Assembly: GCA_944390015.1 (NCBI GenBank)
Contig: CALXOL010000008.1
Location: 38,074-102,073 of the forward strand
Length of the DNA stretch: 64,000 nucleotides
Origin: an uncultured Spirochaetaceae bacterium
GTDB taxonomy: Bacteria > Spirochaetota > Spirochaetia > Sphaerochaetales > Sphaerochaetaceae
Direction of reading: 5' to 3'
Positions 17,658-26,266 of the stretch are shown piece by piece. The first letter of the stretch is position 1; each line of letters begins with the position of its first letter. Position numbers and translations under genes: made by a program. The notes below the pieces were generated by a model. The model was not told the origin of the DNA. It made no database searches and saw nothing but the letters and a program-made list of their open reading frames with translations.

Positions 17658-18494
17658 ATGTCTTTGATTCAGTTCGATTTTGAGAGCCAATATCTAAATT
17701 CAAATACCACCATCGGAATAATAATACCGGAGAAACCGCATTACATAGCAGCAGATAAATTCTATAACAGGAAAAAGAAATTCAAGGTGTTATGGCTATT
17801 GCATGGAACATATGGGGATTGGAGTGACTGGGTAAGAAAAACGATGGTAGAGCTCTATGCCACGGAAAATGATTTCATGTGCGTCATGCCAAGCGCATTA
17901 AACTCAGATTATACATCCTGGCCATCGTTTTCATTAGGTTATGACATGGAATCACACCTGGTAAAAGAGCTTATGCCGCTCATCTACTCCTGGTTCCCCG
18001 CATCCAGTAAAAAAGAAGATAACTACATAGTGGGGCTGTCGATGGGAGGACGTGGCGCTCTCTCATACATTCTGAAATACCCAAAGCTGTTCAATGCCGG
18101 AGGTATATTCTCCTATGTTCCAACTGATTCATCCACATGGGACTGGGAAGGAACTAATCCAAAGCAGAGGATGGGCATGGCACATCTGAGATTTCAGAAC
18201 AGGGTGAAAAACGCAGGCGGAAGGGATGAATATCTGAAGAAGTATGACTCTTATAAGGAGTTCTTCAAGATGGAGAGAGCACATAAACTGCCTCCTCTCC
18301 TATTCACATGCGGAGATAGAGATCCACTCTATTACAAGGAATTCTGTGATTTCAGGAAAGCCTGTGAGCTTAATAACGTAGATGTTGAATTCATGGAAGA
18401 AGAAGGATACGCACATGAATGGAGATTCTGGGACGACTCGATAAAAGAGGCATTCCGTTTCTTTGCAGAAATTAAAAATAAAGAGGAGCGCTGA
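17658..18494 (+). CDS. alpha/beta-hydrolase esterase (esterase D / tributyrin esterase family)
   Basis: A 278-residue cytoplasmic serine esterase. The nucleophile elbow is GLSMGG near residues 130-135, and oxyanion residues come from LLHGTYGDWSDW at 48-59. The probable acid is in FTCGDRDPLY and the His in YAHEWRFWD. No signal peptide. Family members act on acetyl- or feruloyl-esters or on S-formylglutathione. AAAGGAGAA precedes the ATG. Single-gene unit with its own terminator. Confidence 0.82.
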   Translation: MSLIQFDFESQYLNSNTTIGIIIPEKPHYIAADKFYNRKKKFKVLWLLHGTYGDWSDWVRKTMVELYATENDFMCVMPSALNSDYTSWPSFSLGYDMESHLVKELMPLIYSWFPASSKKEDNYIVGLSMGGRGALSYILKYPKLFNAGGIFSYVPTDSSTWDWEGTNPKQRMGMAHLRFQNRVKNAGGRDEYLKKYDSYKEFFKMERAHKLPPLLFTCGDRDPLYYKEFCDFRKACELNNVDVEFMEEEGYAHEWRFWDDSIKEAFRFFAEIKNKEER

Positions 18495-18506
18495 GCTCCC
18501 CTTTTT
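18485..18506 (+). terminator. Rho-independent terminator of the esterase gene
   Basis: GGAGC/GCTCC stem with a five-base loop overlapping the stop codon, then CC and five T. The stem is short. Confidence 0.5.
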
Positions 18507-18515
18507 CCACTCCCA

Positions 18516-19469
18516 TCATGAATTTGCGACCGAATTGACTTTCTCAAGAGGAATCCCGAATTTCTCTGAGATGTCAGAAGCAGAGCTCTCTCTTAGTAGT
18601 ATTTTGAGGAAATCACGTCTGCCTTCAATCTTGCCCTCAGCCCTACCTTTGGCGATACCTTTCGCTATGCCTTCGGCTCTACCCTCTGCCAAGAACTGCT
18701 GCCTCATCTCAGCCTTTGCAATGGCAACTTCCTCCTCGATAAGCTCATCCAATATATTGCTTGCCATATTAAGTCCTCCTCTTTTCTTTACATTCTCAAC
18801 GCTCTTCCGAATTTCATTATAATACATTTTCGACGGCTCCGCACACATCAGGTCATGATTCAGCATACCGTAGCAGTCATCTTCTGCATACGTCATGTTG
18901 ACATATATGAACATCACGCTCCCGTCCCTTTCCACGCCGTTCTGATCCTTCATCGTCAGCGCATAATACGGAAGACCATCACCATAAGCGTCATAATGCA
19001 AGAATACGATATGCACCATTGACAATAGGGAGTAGTCACCTCCCTTTAGTATAAAAGAATTAATGATGTTGGCGCTGTATTGCCAGATTCTCTCGCTTAT
19101 AGAGGGATCCGAACTCTTCTGCATATCGATATTGACGACCATCTTATCCGAAGATGCGTATACATCGAGCTTAGACGTTTTCGTAACAGCTCCAGGAATC
19201 TCATAGTTCGAAATCACCTCCTTTATGCTCCCCTTCTCATACCTAGGTACGAATAGCGAAAGGATCAAGTCGATTAACTCAACATTTTTGTGGAGAGTCA
19301 TGCGAAAGAGTACGTCATCATCCAGTGCCATACTCTGGAGCCTTTCCCAGAGTCTCTCTATTTTCCTCTTACGGGCCTCTCCCCGATACTCCACCTTAAC
19401 ATCACAAAGGGGAGAGAAGTTAAAGTCAAGGTTACGATAGTGCAAAGAGCATTCATTCATTACATTCAT
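18516..19469 (-). CDS. Rpn-family / PD-(D/E)XK nuclease family transposase-like protein
   Basis: A 317-residue member of the PDDEXK_2 (Rpn-like, PF12784) group: an N-terminal FSPLCDVKVEYRG-type start and the nuclease core with Asp in KLDVYAS and the paired acidic/Gln residues in VNIDMQ. The C-terminus has a run of short imperfect repeats (AEGIAKGIAKGRAEGKIEG) typical of this family, then a small helical tail. Family members are DNA endonucleases, some linked to recombination or phage defence. It stands alone between unrelated genes, and no terminal inverted repeats were seen. Confidence 0.8.
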   Translation of the reverse strand: MNVMNECSLHYRNLDFNFSPLCDVKVEYRGEARKRKIERLWERLQSMALDDDVLFRMTLHKNVELIDLILSLFVPRYEKGSIKEVISNYEIPGAVTKTSKLDVYASSDKMVVNIDMQKSSDPSISERIWQYSANIINSFILKGGDYSLLSMVHIVFLHYDAYGDGLPYYALTMKDQNGVERDGSVMFIYVNMTYAEDDCYGMLNHDLMCAEPSKMYYNEIRKSVENVKKRGGLNMASNILDELIEEEVAIAKAEMRQQFLAEGRAEGIAKGIAKGRAEGKIEGRRDFLKILLRESSASDISEKFGIPLEKVNSVANS

Positions 19470-19514
19470 AGGTTTTCCTCTTCACCTATTAATGTTCAAA
19501 ACCCTTTAATATGT

Positions 19515-19541
19515 AAAAGCGGACGCCGTTTAAGCGTCCGC
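19515..19541 (-). terminator. Rho-independent terminator of the TRAP/aldolase operon
   Basis: Perfect eight-pair stem GCGGACGC/GCGTCCGC with a seven-base loop, followed on the minus strand by TTTTAC. It lies 26 bases past the aldolase stop. Confidence 0.8.
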
Positions 19542-19566
19542 AAGAGGGATATATGTGTCAGGCAAA

Positions 19567-20352
19567 TCACCCTTTTCTAACTTCATCGACCTCGTTTTTC
19601 ACAAGATCTCTTAGGGCTTTCTGGAAGTGCCACATATCATTACCAAGGATAATCATCGTGTACCCGTCCTCTATGGCCTCCCTCAAGTTCTCCTTCGTTG
19701 GAGGAACTACAGGGCCAAGCACTCCGATTTTCTTCTCCTTTGCCTTTGCAACCAATGTTTTAAATGCCTTTTTAACATCATCGCCCATCGTATAGCCGAT
19801 CTTAAGTCCTTTTGATACGGCGTAATCGATAGGCCCGAAATTAACAGCATCAACCCCCGGAACGGAGAGAATCTCATCGATGTTATCCGTAAACTCGAAA
19901 TCCTCATCCATAGGAATTACAAGAGTATTCTCATTCTGACTGTCGATATACTTATTCCAGTCAAAATCCTTATAACCGAAACCAGCGGCACGTACGTTTG
20001 TCTCACCGCCACGTCTGCCAAGAGGATAGAACTTCGCACCCTCAACGGCACGTCTGGCCATCTCAGCCGTCTTACAATGAGGAATGACGACTCCGTCCGC
20101 TCCCCACTCAAGTACCTTCCTGATTGCGACCTCATCATCATCGGCCATCCTTACAAGAACTCCGATGTCATGAAGCTTCGCAGCCATGATCTGTTTCTCA
20201 AAATCCTCACCGAGCATCCAATTGGTGTGCTCTAAATCGAGGTAGATGAAATCAAGACCGGACATCGCGATGCTCTCAATAACACAGGTTGCCCCCGTGA
20301 AACAAGCCATACCGAAGACAGGTCCTTTCTTCATTTTCTCCTTCAGTGTCAT
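19567..20352 (-). CDS. HpaI/HpcH-family class II aldolase
   Basis: A 261-residue TIM-barrel aldolase of the HpcH/HpaI family, which cleaves 2-keto-3-deoxy sugar acids or 4-hydroxy-2-oxo acids to pyruvate plus an aldehyde. Visible motifs: YLDLEHTNW near 35, the phosphate/carboxylate region VIPHCKTAEMARRAVEGAKFYPLGRRGG, and the metal-binding MDEDFEFTDNI/DAVNFGPIDYAVS segments. It is the last gene of a TRAP operon, 12 bases after the large permease, so it probably splits the imported acid or its product. Exact substrate unknown. Confidence 0.85.
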   Translation of the reverse strand: MTLKEKMKKGPVFGMACFTGATCVIESIAMSGLDFIYLDLEHTNWMLGEDFEKQIMAAKLHDIGVLVRMADDDEVAIRKVLEWGADGVVIPHCKTAEMARRAVEGAKFYPLGRRGGETNVRAAGFGYKDFDWNKYIDSQNENTLVIPMDEDFEFTDNIDEILSVPGVDAVNFGPIDYAVSKGLKIGYTMGDDVKKAFKTLVAKAKEKKIGVLGPVVPPTKENLREAIEDGYTMIILGNDMWHFQKALRDLVKNEVDEVRKG

Positions 20353-20364
20353 TTTCTTCCTCCT

Positions 20365-21657
20365 TTAAATGCTGTATCCGAAAAGAAGAGGTAGTCCCGT
20401 GGTAAGCGGTTCCCAGAGGCTGATTGCGATGAGAACAACGACGTTACAGCAGAGATACGGAGCTGCACCCTTGAAAATCTCTATGATAGGCATCTTCATA
20501 ATCTTATTGCATACGTTAAGGCACATTCCTACAGGAGGCGTGCAAAGACCGATTGCAAGACCGGTAATCAGCATCGCTCCGAACTGAAGGGATGAGAATC
20601 CATAGGCCTCAAGTACCGGCTGCATTATAGGAGTCAGAAGAAGTATTGCAGGACTTACGTCGATGAAACATCCGATGAGAAGAATCATGATATCGAAGAT
20701 GATCGCTATTGCCCAACGTGGCATGGCAAGACCAGCAAAGAACGCACCTACCTGGTTTGGAACACCCTGCATGGTCAGGATGAATGTGAAGATCGAAGTA
20801 AATCCGATAATGATCATGACGGAAGCGGAAGATACGAAAGTGTTCTTTACAGCTTCCCAGACATCCTTCCAGGTAAGCTCCTTATAGATGAAGAAACCGA
20901 CGATCAAGGCATAGAAAACAGCGGCTCCAGCACTCTCAGATGCAGTACAAATACCTGTGGATACCACGAGGATGATGAAAAGCGGCATCAATATGGCAGG
21001 AATACCACCGAGGATATCATGCCAGAACTCTTTAGCATTGAATTTCTCCCTCTCAGGGTGCCAATGATTCTTAACAGACATGAATACAACGAAGATCAAC
21101 TGACACACACCGACAAGGATTCCAGGAATCGCTCCAGCGAGGAAGAGAGCGCCAACAGATGCGCCTGAGATCATTGAATAGACAATCATAGGCGTTGATG
21201 GAGGAATAATCATACCCATCGTTGAGGATGCGACCGTTATACCGGCTGCAACCTTTCTTGGATATCCATCTGCCTCCATGGCAGGGATGATGATACTACC
21301 GAGTGCCGAAGTGTCTGCGACAGAAGATCCTGAAATACCACCGAAGATCATCGAGTCAACGATGTTGACCTCACCGAGTCCACCGTGAATAGGCCTGAGA
21401 ATCTGCTTACAGAAACTGATAATCCTCTTTGTCAGTCCACCGCTGCTCATGATATCCCCGGCAAGCATGAACAGAGGCATTGCGATCATAAGGTCGCTAT
21501 AAGAGCCTGTCCAGAGCTTCTGAGGAACCATCAGAAGAAGATTAGGGTTGGTAAAGAGAAGATACGTAATACAGGATGCACCGATTGCAAATGCAAGTGG
21601 TACACCGATTATTACGAATAAAATCAGCAATATAAGAAGAATTACCATTGTAATCAT
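20365..21657 (-). CDS. dctM: TRAP transporter large permease subunit DctM
   Basis: A 430-residue polytopic protein of the DctM/SiaM family with about twelve hydrophobic segments. Family patterns include IGVPLAFAIG, MPLFMLAGDIMSSGG and the GGISGSSVADTSALG and PPSTPMIVYSM loops. It carries the sodium-coupled transport path. It overlaps the small permease gene by four bases and precedes the aldolase. Confidence 0.9.
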   Translation of the reverse strand: MITMVILLILLILFVIIGVPLAFAIGASCITYLLFTNPNLLLMVPQKLWTGSYSDLMIAMPLFMLAGDIMSSGGLTKRIISFCKQILRPIHGGLGEVNIVDSMIFGGISGSSVADTSALGSIIIPAMEADGYPRKVAAGITVASSTMGMIIPPSTPMIVYSMISGASVGALFLAGAIPGILVGVCQLIFVVFMSVKNHWHPEREKFNAKEFWHDILGGIPAILMPLFIILVVSTGICTASESAGAAVFYALIVGFFIYKELTWKDVWEAVKNTFVSSASVMIIIGFTSIFTFILTMQGVPNQVGAFFAGLAMPRWAIAIIFDIMILLIGCFIDVSPAILLLTPIMQPVLEAYGFSSLQFGAMLITGLAIGLCTPPVGMCLNVCNKIMKMPIIEIFKGAAPYLCCNVVVLIAISLWEPLTTGLPLLFGYSI

Positions 21658-22193
21658 TTTGCGTCTCCTCCTTCCCCATCCTTATCTTTTTTATAGTAGA
21701 CGGGTGCGAATTCTGAGATATCCGCGGTTATGAACCCGACAATCTTTATAATCGTACAGATTGCGCAGAGGATTCCTGACACAGGCATTATTCCATACAT
21801 GTACTTCATCGGGATTCCCATTCCCTGGCTGATCTGAATACCTGCCGTCTTTACATAGGTAAAACCATAGCAGGTGAATACGAGTACCACACCAAGCACG
21901 ATAACATAATCCAATACGGCAACCCAACGCTTGATTGATGGCTTAATCCTGTCGTATACGATATCGATTATCACGTGGTCATTTCTTAAAAGACATACAC
22001 CCATTCCCCAGAATGTGGTGAAGGCAAAGAGTGTGGTGATGAACTCAGCCAGCTCCTTCCAGCTGTGGGCAAAGAAGTATCTTGCAATAACGGTAAAGGC
22101 TACGAGAACAGCCAGAAGAGCCATTGCAATTGCACCAATCGTAAAATAGATGTTGTATAATTTCTTTCCCACATTTTCCAATGTGCTATTCAT
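21654..22193 (-). CDS. dctQ: TRAP transporter small permease subunit DctQ
   Basis: A 179-residue membrane protein with four helices and the DctQ signature RYFFAHSWKELAEFITTLFAFT region (spread over residues 38-60) and LRNDHVIIDIV. It supports the large subunit and docks the binding protein. It lies 72 bases after the binding-protein gene, with a hairpin in the gap. Confidence 0.88.
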   Translation of the reverse strand: MNSTLENVGKKLYNIYFTIGAIAMALLAVLVAFTVIARYFFAHSWKELAEFITTLFAFTTFWGMGVCLLRNDHVIIDIVYDRIKPSIKRWVAVLDYVIVLGVVLVFTCYGFTYVKTAGIQISQGMGIPMKYMYGIMPVSGILCAICTIIKIVGFITADISEFAPVYYKKDKDGEGGDAK

Positions 22194-22214
22194 TAGTTTT
22201 CTCCTAAAAGCTAA

Positions 22215-22248
22215 GAAAAATACCCCTGAAGGACTCCTCCAGGAGTAT
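22215..22248 (-). terminator. intra-operon attenuator between dctP and dctQ
   Basis: On the minus strand ATACTCCTG pairs with CAGGGGTAT (nine pairs, one G-U) and is followed by five T. Its place between binding protein and permease suggests partial termination that keeps binding protein in excess. Confidence 0.6.
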
Positions 22249-22265
22249 CAAGAAAAGTTTATAAA

Positions 22266-23306
22266 TCAGTTGTTTGCTACGATTTCCTGGAGCTCTGCAA
22301 GCTCTGCAGCAGAGAGTATTCCAGAATCGATGCACTGCTGATAGACAACCTGTACCGCATCCTTGAAAGCCTGAAGCTCTTCTTCTGTAGGAACGTAGAT
22401 ATCTCCACCTGCATCAACAACGGCCTGTCTTGCATCATTCTGAAGCTCATCTACGAGCTGGTCGTTATATGTACCCATCTCTGTAGCACACTCGCGGATG
22501 ATTGTCTGGAATTCCTCTGGAAGGCTGTTCCACCATGTACCATTTACATAGAACGGATCTGGATGGAACTGATAATTAACCTCAGTAAAGTACTTCTGGA
22601 CCTCATAGAACTTCATGCTTGAAACGTTTGTCCATGGGTTCTCCTGTCCATCGGCTACTCCTGTCTTGAGTGCCATATAGAGATCGGAATATGGAACTGG
22701 TGTTGTAGTAGCACCAAGTGCCTTGAATGTCCTGTCGATTGTCTCCATGCCAGCTGTTCTCATCTTAAGGCCCTGAAGATCCTCAGGCTTTGTAATAGGA
22801 CGTCTGTTGTTTGAGAACTGTCTGAATCCTCCCGCATCGCATAGGTTGATAATGACTGTTCCCGTAGTAGCTTCAGCCTCTGCACAGACTTTTTCTGCAA
22901 GATCGCTATGGAGAAGCGCGGTAACCTCCTCTCTTGTCTGGGCAAGGAATGGAAGTGTGAACATCAAAAGCCTCGGAGTGAAGTCGAACTGGCCTCCTCT
23001 CATACCCTGAAGAGTTCCTGCTACTACCTGCTCAAGCATCTCCTTTTCAGTTCCAAGCTGACCGTTTCCGATAACCTGTACCTTGACATGGCCGTTTGTC
23101 CTCTCTTCTACATCAGTTACAAACTTCTCAAGGGAAATCGACCTTGGATTGTCTGCCGGCTGTGAGTGACCAATCATCATCGTATATTTTCCAAGTGCTG
23201 CATATGGATCATCTGCACTTGCTGTAGCAGTCTCATTACTTCCACCTGCGAAAAGAGCGAAAGAAGCAACAAGCAATACCAATAGAACTGATAACGCTTT
23301 TTTCAT
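22266..23306 (-). CDS. dctP: TRAP transporter substrate-binding protein DctP
   Basis: A 346-residue periplasmic binding protein of the DctP family. Signal peptide 1-20 ends FAGGS. The mature part has the family features MIGHSQPADNPR, the LGTEKEMLEQVVAGT region and the conserved ligand-carboxylate Arg in LQGLKMRTAGMETI. First gene of the operon dctP-dctQ-dctM-aldolase, with AGGAGGG before its ATG. A TGTATACA operator lies 33 bases upstream of the start, so it is probably repressed by the divergent GntR protein. A carboxylate sugar-acid ligand is likely from the aldolase neighbour. Confidence 0.9.
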   Translation of the reverse strand: MKKALSVLLVLLVASFALFAGGSNETATASADDPYAALGKYTMMIGHSQPADNPRSISLEKFVTDVEERTNGHVKVQVIGNGQLGTEKEMLEQVVAGTLQGMRGGQFDFTPRLLMFTLPFLAQTREEVTALLHSDLAEKVCAEAEATTGTVIINLCDAGGFRQFSNNRRPITKPEDLQGLKMRTAGMETIDRTFKALGATTTPVPYSDLYMALKTGVADGQENPWTNVSSMKFYEVQKYFTEVNYQFHPDPFYVNGTWWNSLPEEFQTIIRECATEMGTYNDQLVDELQNDARQAVVDAGGDIYVPTEEELQAFKDAVQVVYQQCIDSGILSAAELAELQEIVANN

Positions 23307-23338
23307 TACATAACCCTCCTATACGTTACATCCAAGAC

Positions 23339-23346
23339 TGTATACA
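23339..23346. promoter_or_regulatory. GntR/FCD operator copy 1 (TGTATACA)
   Basis: Perfect eight-base palindrome, 33 bases upstream of the dctP start. The same octamer occurs twice more in this gap. Confidence 0.65.
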
Positions 23347-23405
23347 GATTTAATTATTTATATTAAGATAAGTTGTATTATTCATTAATAAATATTATTT
23401 AAACT

Positions 23406-23413
23406 TGTATACA
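23406..23413. promoter_or_regulatory. GntR/FCD operator copy 2 (TGTATACA)
   Basis: Second copy, within CTTGTATACATC, 67 bases from copy 1. FCD-type GntR proteins commonly bind palindromes of the form TTGTATACAA. Confidence 0.65.
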
Positions 23414-23526
23414 TCTCAATATCTAGGCTAACACTCTTTTTTCCATAGCGCAACAAAAATTTTCAAATTTTAATCTTTTTGATTGATTTTACCAACTTTG
23501 GCTGTTTATAATCTTATAAACATACC

Positions 23527-23534
23527 TGTATACA
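23527..23534. promoter_or_regulatory. GntR/FCD operator copy 3 (TGTATACA)
   Basis: Third copy, within CCTGTATACATG, 85 bases upstream of the gntR start, placed for autoregulation. Confidence 0.65.
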
Positions 23535-23618
23535 TGAGCCATATAACTGTTTAAATCGTATGAGATTAGACATTTATTCTCTCATAAAGTGTTTTAGCCT
23601 TATAAGGAGAGTACGTCG

Positions 23619-24317
23619 ATGGGATTGAAAAGCCAATTAAGCGTTAATGAAATATATAAGATTTTGGAAGACGAAATCGTATCCCTCCTTGTAAAGCCTA
23701 ACGAGATGCTTGGAGAGAACGCACTTTCCTCACGGTTCGGAGTATCGCGAACCCCGGTCAGAAGCGTACTGCAGCGCCTTCAGGAGAATGGATTCGTAAA
23801 AATAATACCGGGAAAAGGAACATTTGTAGAGCCAATCGACATTGAAATAGCCTCCGAACTCATATACCTGCGAGTATCGGTGGAATCCCGCGTTCTCTGT
23901 GATTTCATAAGAACTGCATCCCCTACGGACATAGAAAGCGTAAGATACTCGTATCAAATGCTTTTAGAGGCTGCAAAAGGTACTGAGAATCTTGATTCTT
24001 TCGATATCAACAACTTTCTTGAAAAAGATCTGGACATGCATAGGATCTGGTTTAAAACCATGAAAAAGATGTATCTCTGGGAGCTTTTGACGAAGCCTCA
24101 TCCCGATTATTCCAGATTCATAAGACTAGATATCGTAGGGGCGAAAAACGTCGCGGATGTAATCAGGGAACATGGCAGAATCATGGAGATGATCGATGCT
24201 AAGCAGACAAGCGGAATCGAAGACCTTATGGGAGCACACCTCAGCGGAGGAATAAGAAGACTTGGCAGCAAGCTCTTTACCGATGAATACAAGAACTACT
24301 TCCAGGCTTCTTTTTAG
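23619..24317 (+). CDS. GntR-family transcriptional regulator with FCD domain
   Basis: A 232-residue regulator. Residues 1-75 are the winged helix (LSSRFGVSRTPVRSVLQRLQENG with the wing GKGTFVEP), and residues 85-225 the helical FCD ligand domain with the metal-binding Asp/His pattern (LDMHRIWF, then a late AHLSGG). It is divergent from the TRAP/aldolase operon, and three TGTATACA palindromes lie between them. Such regulators usually release DNA when the imported acid or its catabolite binds. Confidence 0.88.
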   Translation: MGLKSQLSVNEIYKILEDEIVSLLVKPNEMLGENALSSRFGVSRTPVRSVLQRLQENGFVKIIPGKGTFVEPIDIEIASELIYLRVSVESRVLCDFIRTASPTDIESVRYSYQMLLEAAKGTENLDSFDINNFLEKDLDMHRIWFKTMKKMYLWELLTKPHPDYSRFIRLDIVGAKNVADVIREHGRIMEMIDAKQTSGIEDLMGAHLSGGIRRLGSKLFTDEYKNYFQASF

Positions 24318-24425
24318 CAGTTTTAAATATTTCGCTCTCCGTTCATACAATATAAAAGATATTGACGACATCTCTTCGCATTATTATTTCATAATCATAA
24401 TCAACATTAACACCCGGAGGATGAA

Positions 24426-24875
24426 ATGAAAAAGTTAGTTGCCTATTTCTCCGCAAGCGGAGTGACAAGAAAAGCAGCAGAGGAGCTTGCAGCTGTTGCA
24501 AAAGCCGATATCTATGCAATAGAACCAGATGTACCATACACAAGAGAAGACTTGGACTGGAGGAACAAAAAGAGCAGAAGCTCACTTGAGATGCAGGATG
24601 AGACATCAAGACCTAAACTTCATGCAAGCATCCCTGATCTTTCTGAATATGACACCATCTACATCGGTTTTCCAATCTGGTGGGGCATCGCTCCCAGGGT
24701 AATAAACACGTTCATAGAGAATTCCGATTTGCACGACAAGGATGTGATAGTATTCGCAACAAGCGGTGGCAGTGGACTTGAATATGCCGTCAATGACCTT
24801 AAGAAGCGCTATGCGAACTTGAAAATAAGAAGTGGAAAACTTGTAAAAGGGAAAGTAAAAGAAGACATGGCTTAA
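24426..24875 (+). CDS. flavodoxin
   Basis: A 149-residue flavodoxin-like protein. The FMN phosphate loop YFSASGVTRKAAEEL is at 7-21 and the flavin-edge segments GFPIWWGIAPRVINTFIE and FATSGGSGLE follow at the normal spacing. This short subgroup is often annotated as NAD(P)H-dependent or general-purpose flavodoxin. CGGAGG precedes the ATG. It is convergent with a MATE pump gene and shares a hairpin terminator with it. Confidence 0.85.
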   Translation: MKKLVAYFSASGVTRKAAEELAAVAKADIYAIEPDVPYTREDLDWRNKKSRSSLEMQDETSRPKLHASIPDLSEYDTIYIGFPIWWGIAPRVINTFIENSDLHDKDVIVFATSGGSGLEYAVNDLKKRYANLKIRSGKLVKGKVKEDMA

Positions 24876-24881
24876 GGTCGG

Positions 24882-24907
24882 CAAATAAAGAGAGATTTCT
24901 TTATTTG
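24882..24907. terminator. bidirectional hairpin between flavodoxin and MATE genes
   Basis: Ten-pair palindrome CAAATAAAGA/TCTTTATTTG with a six-base loop between convergent genes; it overlaps the MATE stop codon. A+T-rich arms supply T runs in both directions. Confidence 0.5.
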
Positions 24908-26226
24908 ACAAAAGACCTTTCCCTCTTTTGTAAGTATCTGAGGCTTACAAGTGCAAGCAGGAAAATCCATGCGATTGCCTCAGCATATGCGATGACCATG
25001 TTGCCGAACATGTCATCTAAAGCATATGAGCAGATTACCCTCACCACCAGAAATGATACTCCAGCAAGGCCCGAGAATAGCATGTCGCCACAACCTTCGA
25101 GATATCCTCTTATAGCCATGCTCAGACCGAACACGATATAGAACGGGGCAATACCATAAAAGAATGCACGCCCTATCTCCACTGTATCTAAAGTCAGACC
25201 GAAAAGCGCGATTAGAGAAGAGCCGAATATAAGTACGACCAAGGTGAGGAACACCGAAACGACAGCCATCATGGCAGCGCCCACCTTCAACACATTCCTT
25301 GCCCTCTCTGGATTGCCCGCCCCGATGTTCTGTGCCGCTACAGTAGCAATGCCAGATCCAAGATTCGTAATAGGTAGGAGTATCACGGTATCTATTCGGT
25401 AGGAAGTGGTTATCGCGGCAACAGTCTTTTCTCCAAAACCGTTCATGAACTGCTGGAGTATGACGTTCCCTATGGAGCTCGCACCTGACTGTAAGGCAGG
25501 AGGAAGACCGAAGGAGGCACCATCTTTCAATGAACGGCCAAAAGATATGGTGAAACTCAACATGGGATATCTCAAATGCGCATAGAAAATGATAAATAGA
25601 CTCATCGCTGCCTGCGCCATCACAGTGGCGATTGCGGCCCCTTTTGCACCCAAATCACATCCGATTACGAAAATGAGATCAAGAAGTACGTTCGCAATCG
25701 AAGAAATTAAAACTGCAACAAATGGAGCACGGCTGTTTCCAATTCCCCTGAGAATTGCGGAATAAGTATTATAGACGGCAAGGAAGGGAATGCCGATTAG
25801 AATTATTCTAAGATAGTCCTTTGCACTGGAAAAGATGTTCTCAGGAGTCCTCATCAGATGCAATATGCTATCAGTTAAGGCTATTCCAGCTATTGAGAGA
25901 AGCAGAAATAAAAGACCGAGGAGGATCGAATATGAAGAGAGGGTTCCTTTTATCTTCTCCCTCTCCCCTCTTCCGTACTGCTGAGCGGTAAGGACGGATA
26001 GCCCTGCGGTGAATCCTGTTATCACAGTAATGAAAAGATTATAAATTGATGTGGTAGCTCCGATTCCAGCAAGAGCAAGCTCTCCGTTGACATTACCGAC
26101 AATGAAGGCATCAACCCAGTTAAACAGCTGCTGCAAGAGCCCACTTAAAACTAAAGGAACCGTAAAAGAGAGAAGTGATTTTACAACACTTCCTTTTGTC
26201 ATATCCGTGCTCATGATTCTTTCCAT
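24901..26226 (-). CDS. MATE family efflux transporter
   Basis: A 441-residue membrane protein with twelve predicted helices and the MATE repeats: FTVPLVLSGLLQQLFNWVD at the N-terminus and the second-half counterpart from residue 240 (GLPPALQSGASSIGNVILQ). DinF/NorM-like multidrug or small-molecule antiporter in the inner membrane. The start could be 26226 or the next ATG at 26214; the first is kept because the cytoplasmic lead is similar. No adjacent regulator. Confidence 0.88.
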   Translation of the reverse strand: MERIMSTDMTKGSVVKSLLSFTVPLVLSGLLQQLFNWVDAFIVGNVNGELALAGIGATTSIYNLFITVITGFTAGLSVLTAQQYGRGEREKIKGTLSSYSILLGLLFLLLSIAGIALTDSILHLMRTPENIFSSAKDYLRIILIGIPFLAVYNTYSAILRGIGNSRAPFVAVLISSIANVLLDLIFVIGCDLGAKGAAIATVMAQAAMSLFIIFYAHLRYPMLSFTISFGRSLKDGASFGLPPALQSGASSIGNVILQQFMNGFGEKTVAAITTSYRIDTVILLPITNLGSGIATVAAQNIGAGNPERARNVLKVGAAMMAVVSVFLTLVVLIFGSSLIALFGLTLDTVEIGRAFFYGIAPFYIVFGLSMAIRGYLEGCGDMLFSGLAGVSFLVVRVICSYALDDMFGNMVIAYAEAIAWIFLLALVSLRYLQKRERSFVK

Positions 26227-26266
26227 CGGCTATCCTAGCGAAAAAGAAAGAGAGATGCAATGAGTG

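Larger units (their letters stand above)
23307..23618. other. divergent promoter region of TRAP operon and GntR gene
   Basis: 312 bases, A+T-rich and non-coding. It holds three copies of the palindrome TGTATACA, ribosome sites for both flanking genes (AGGAGGG leftward, AAGGAGAG rightward), and the start points of two divergent transcripts. No RNA element was recognised. Confidence 0.7.

Noticed and set aside
22194..22265. Small regulatory RNA between dctP and dctQ
   Set aside because: The hairpin with T tail explains the region as an attenuator; no separate promoter was seen.
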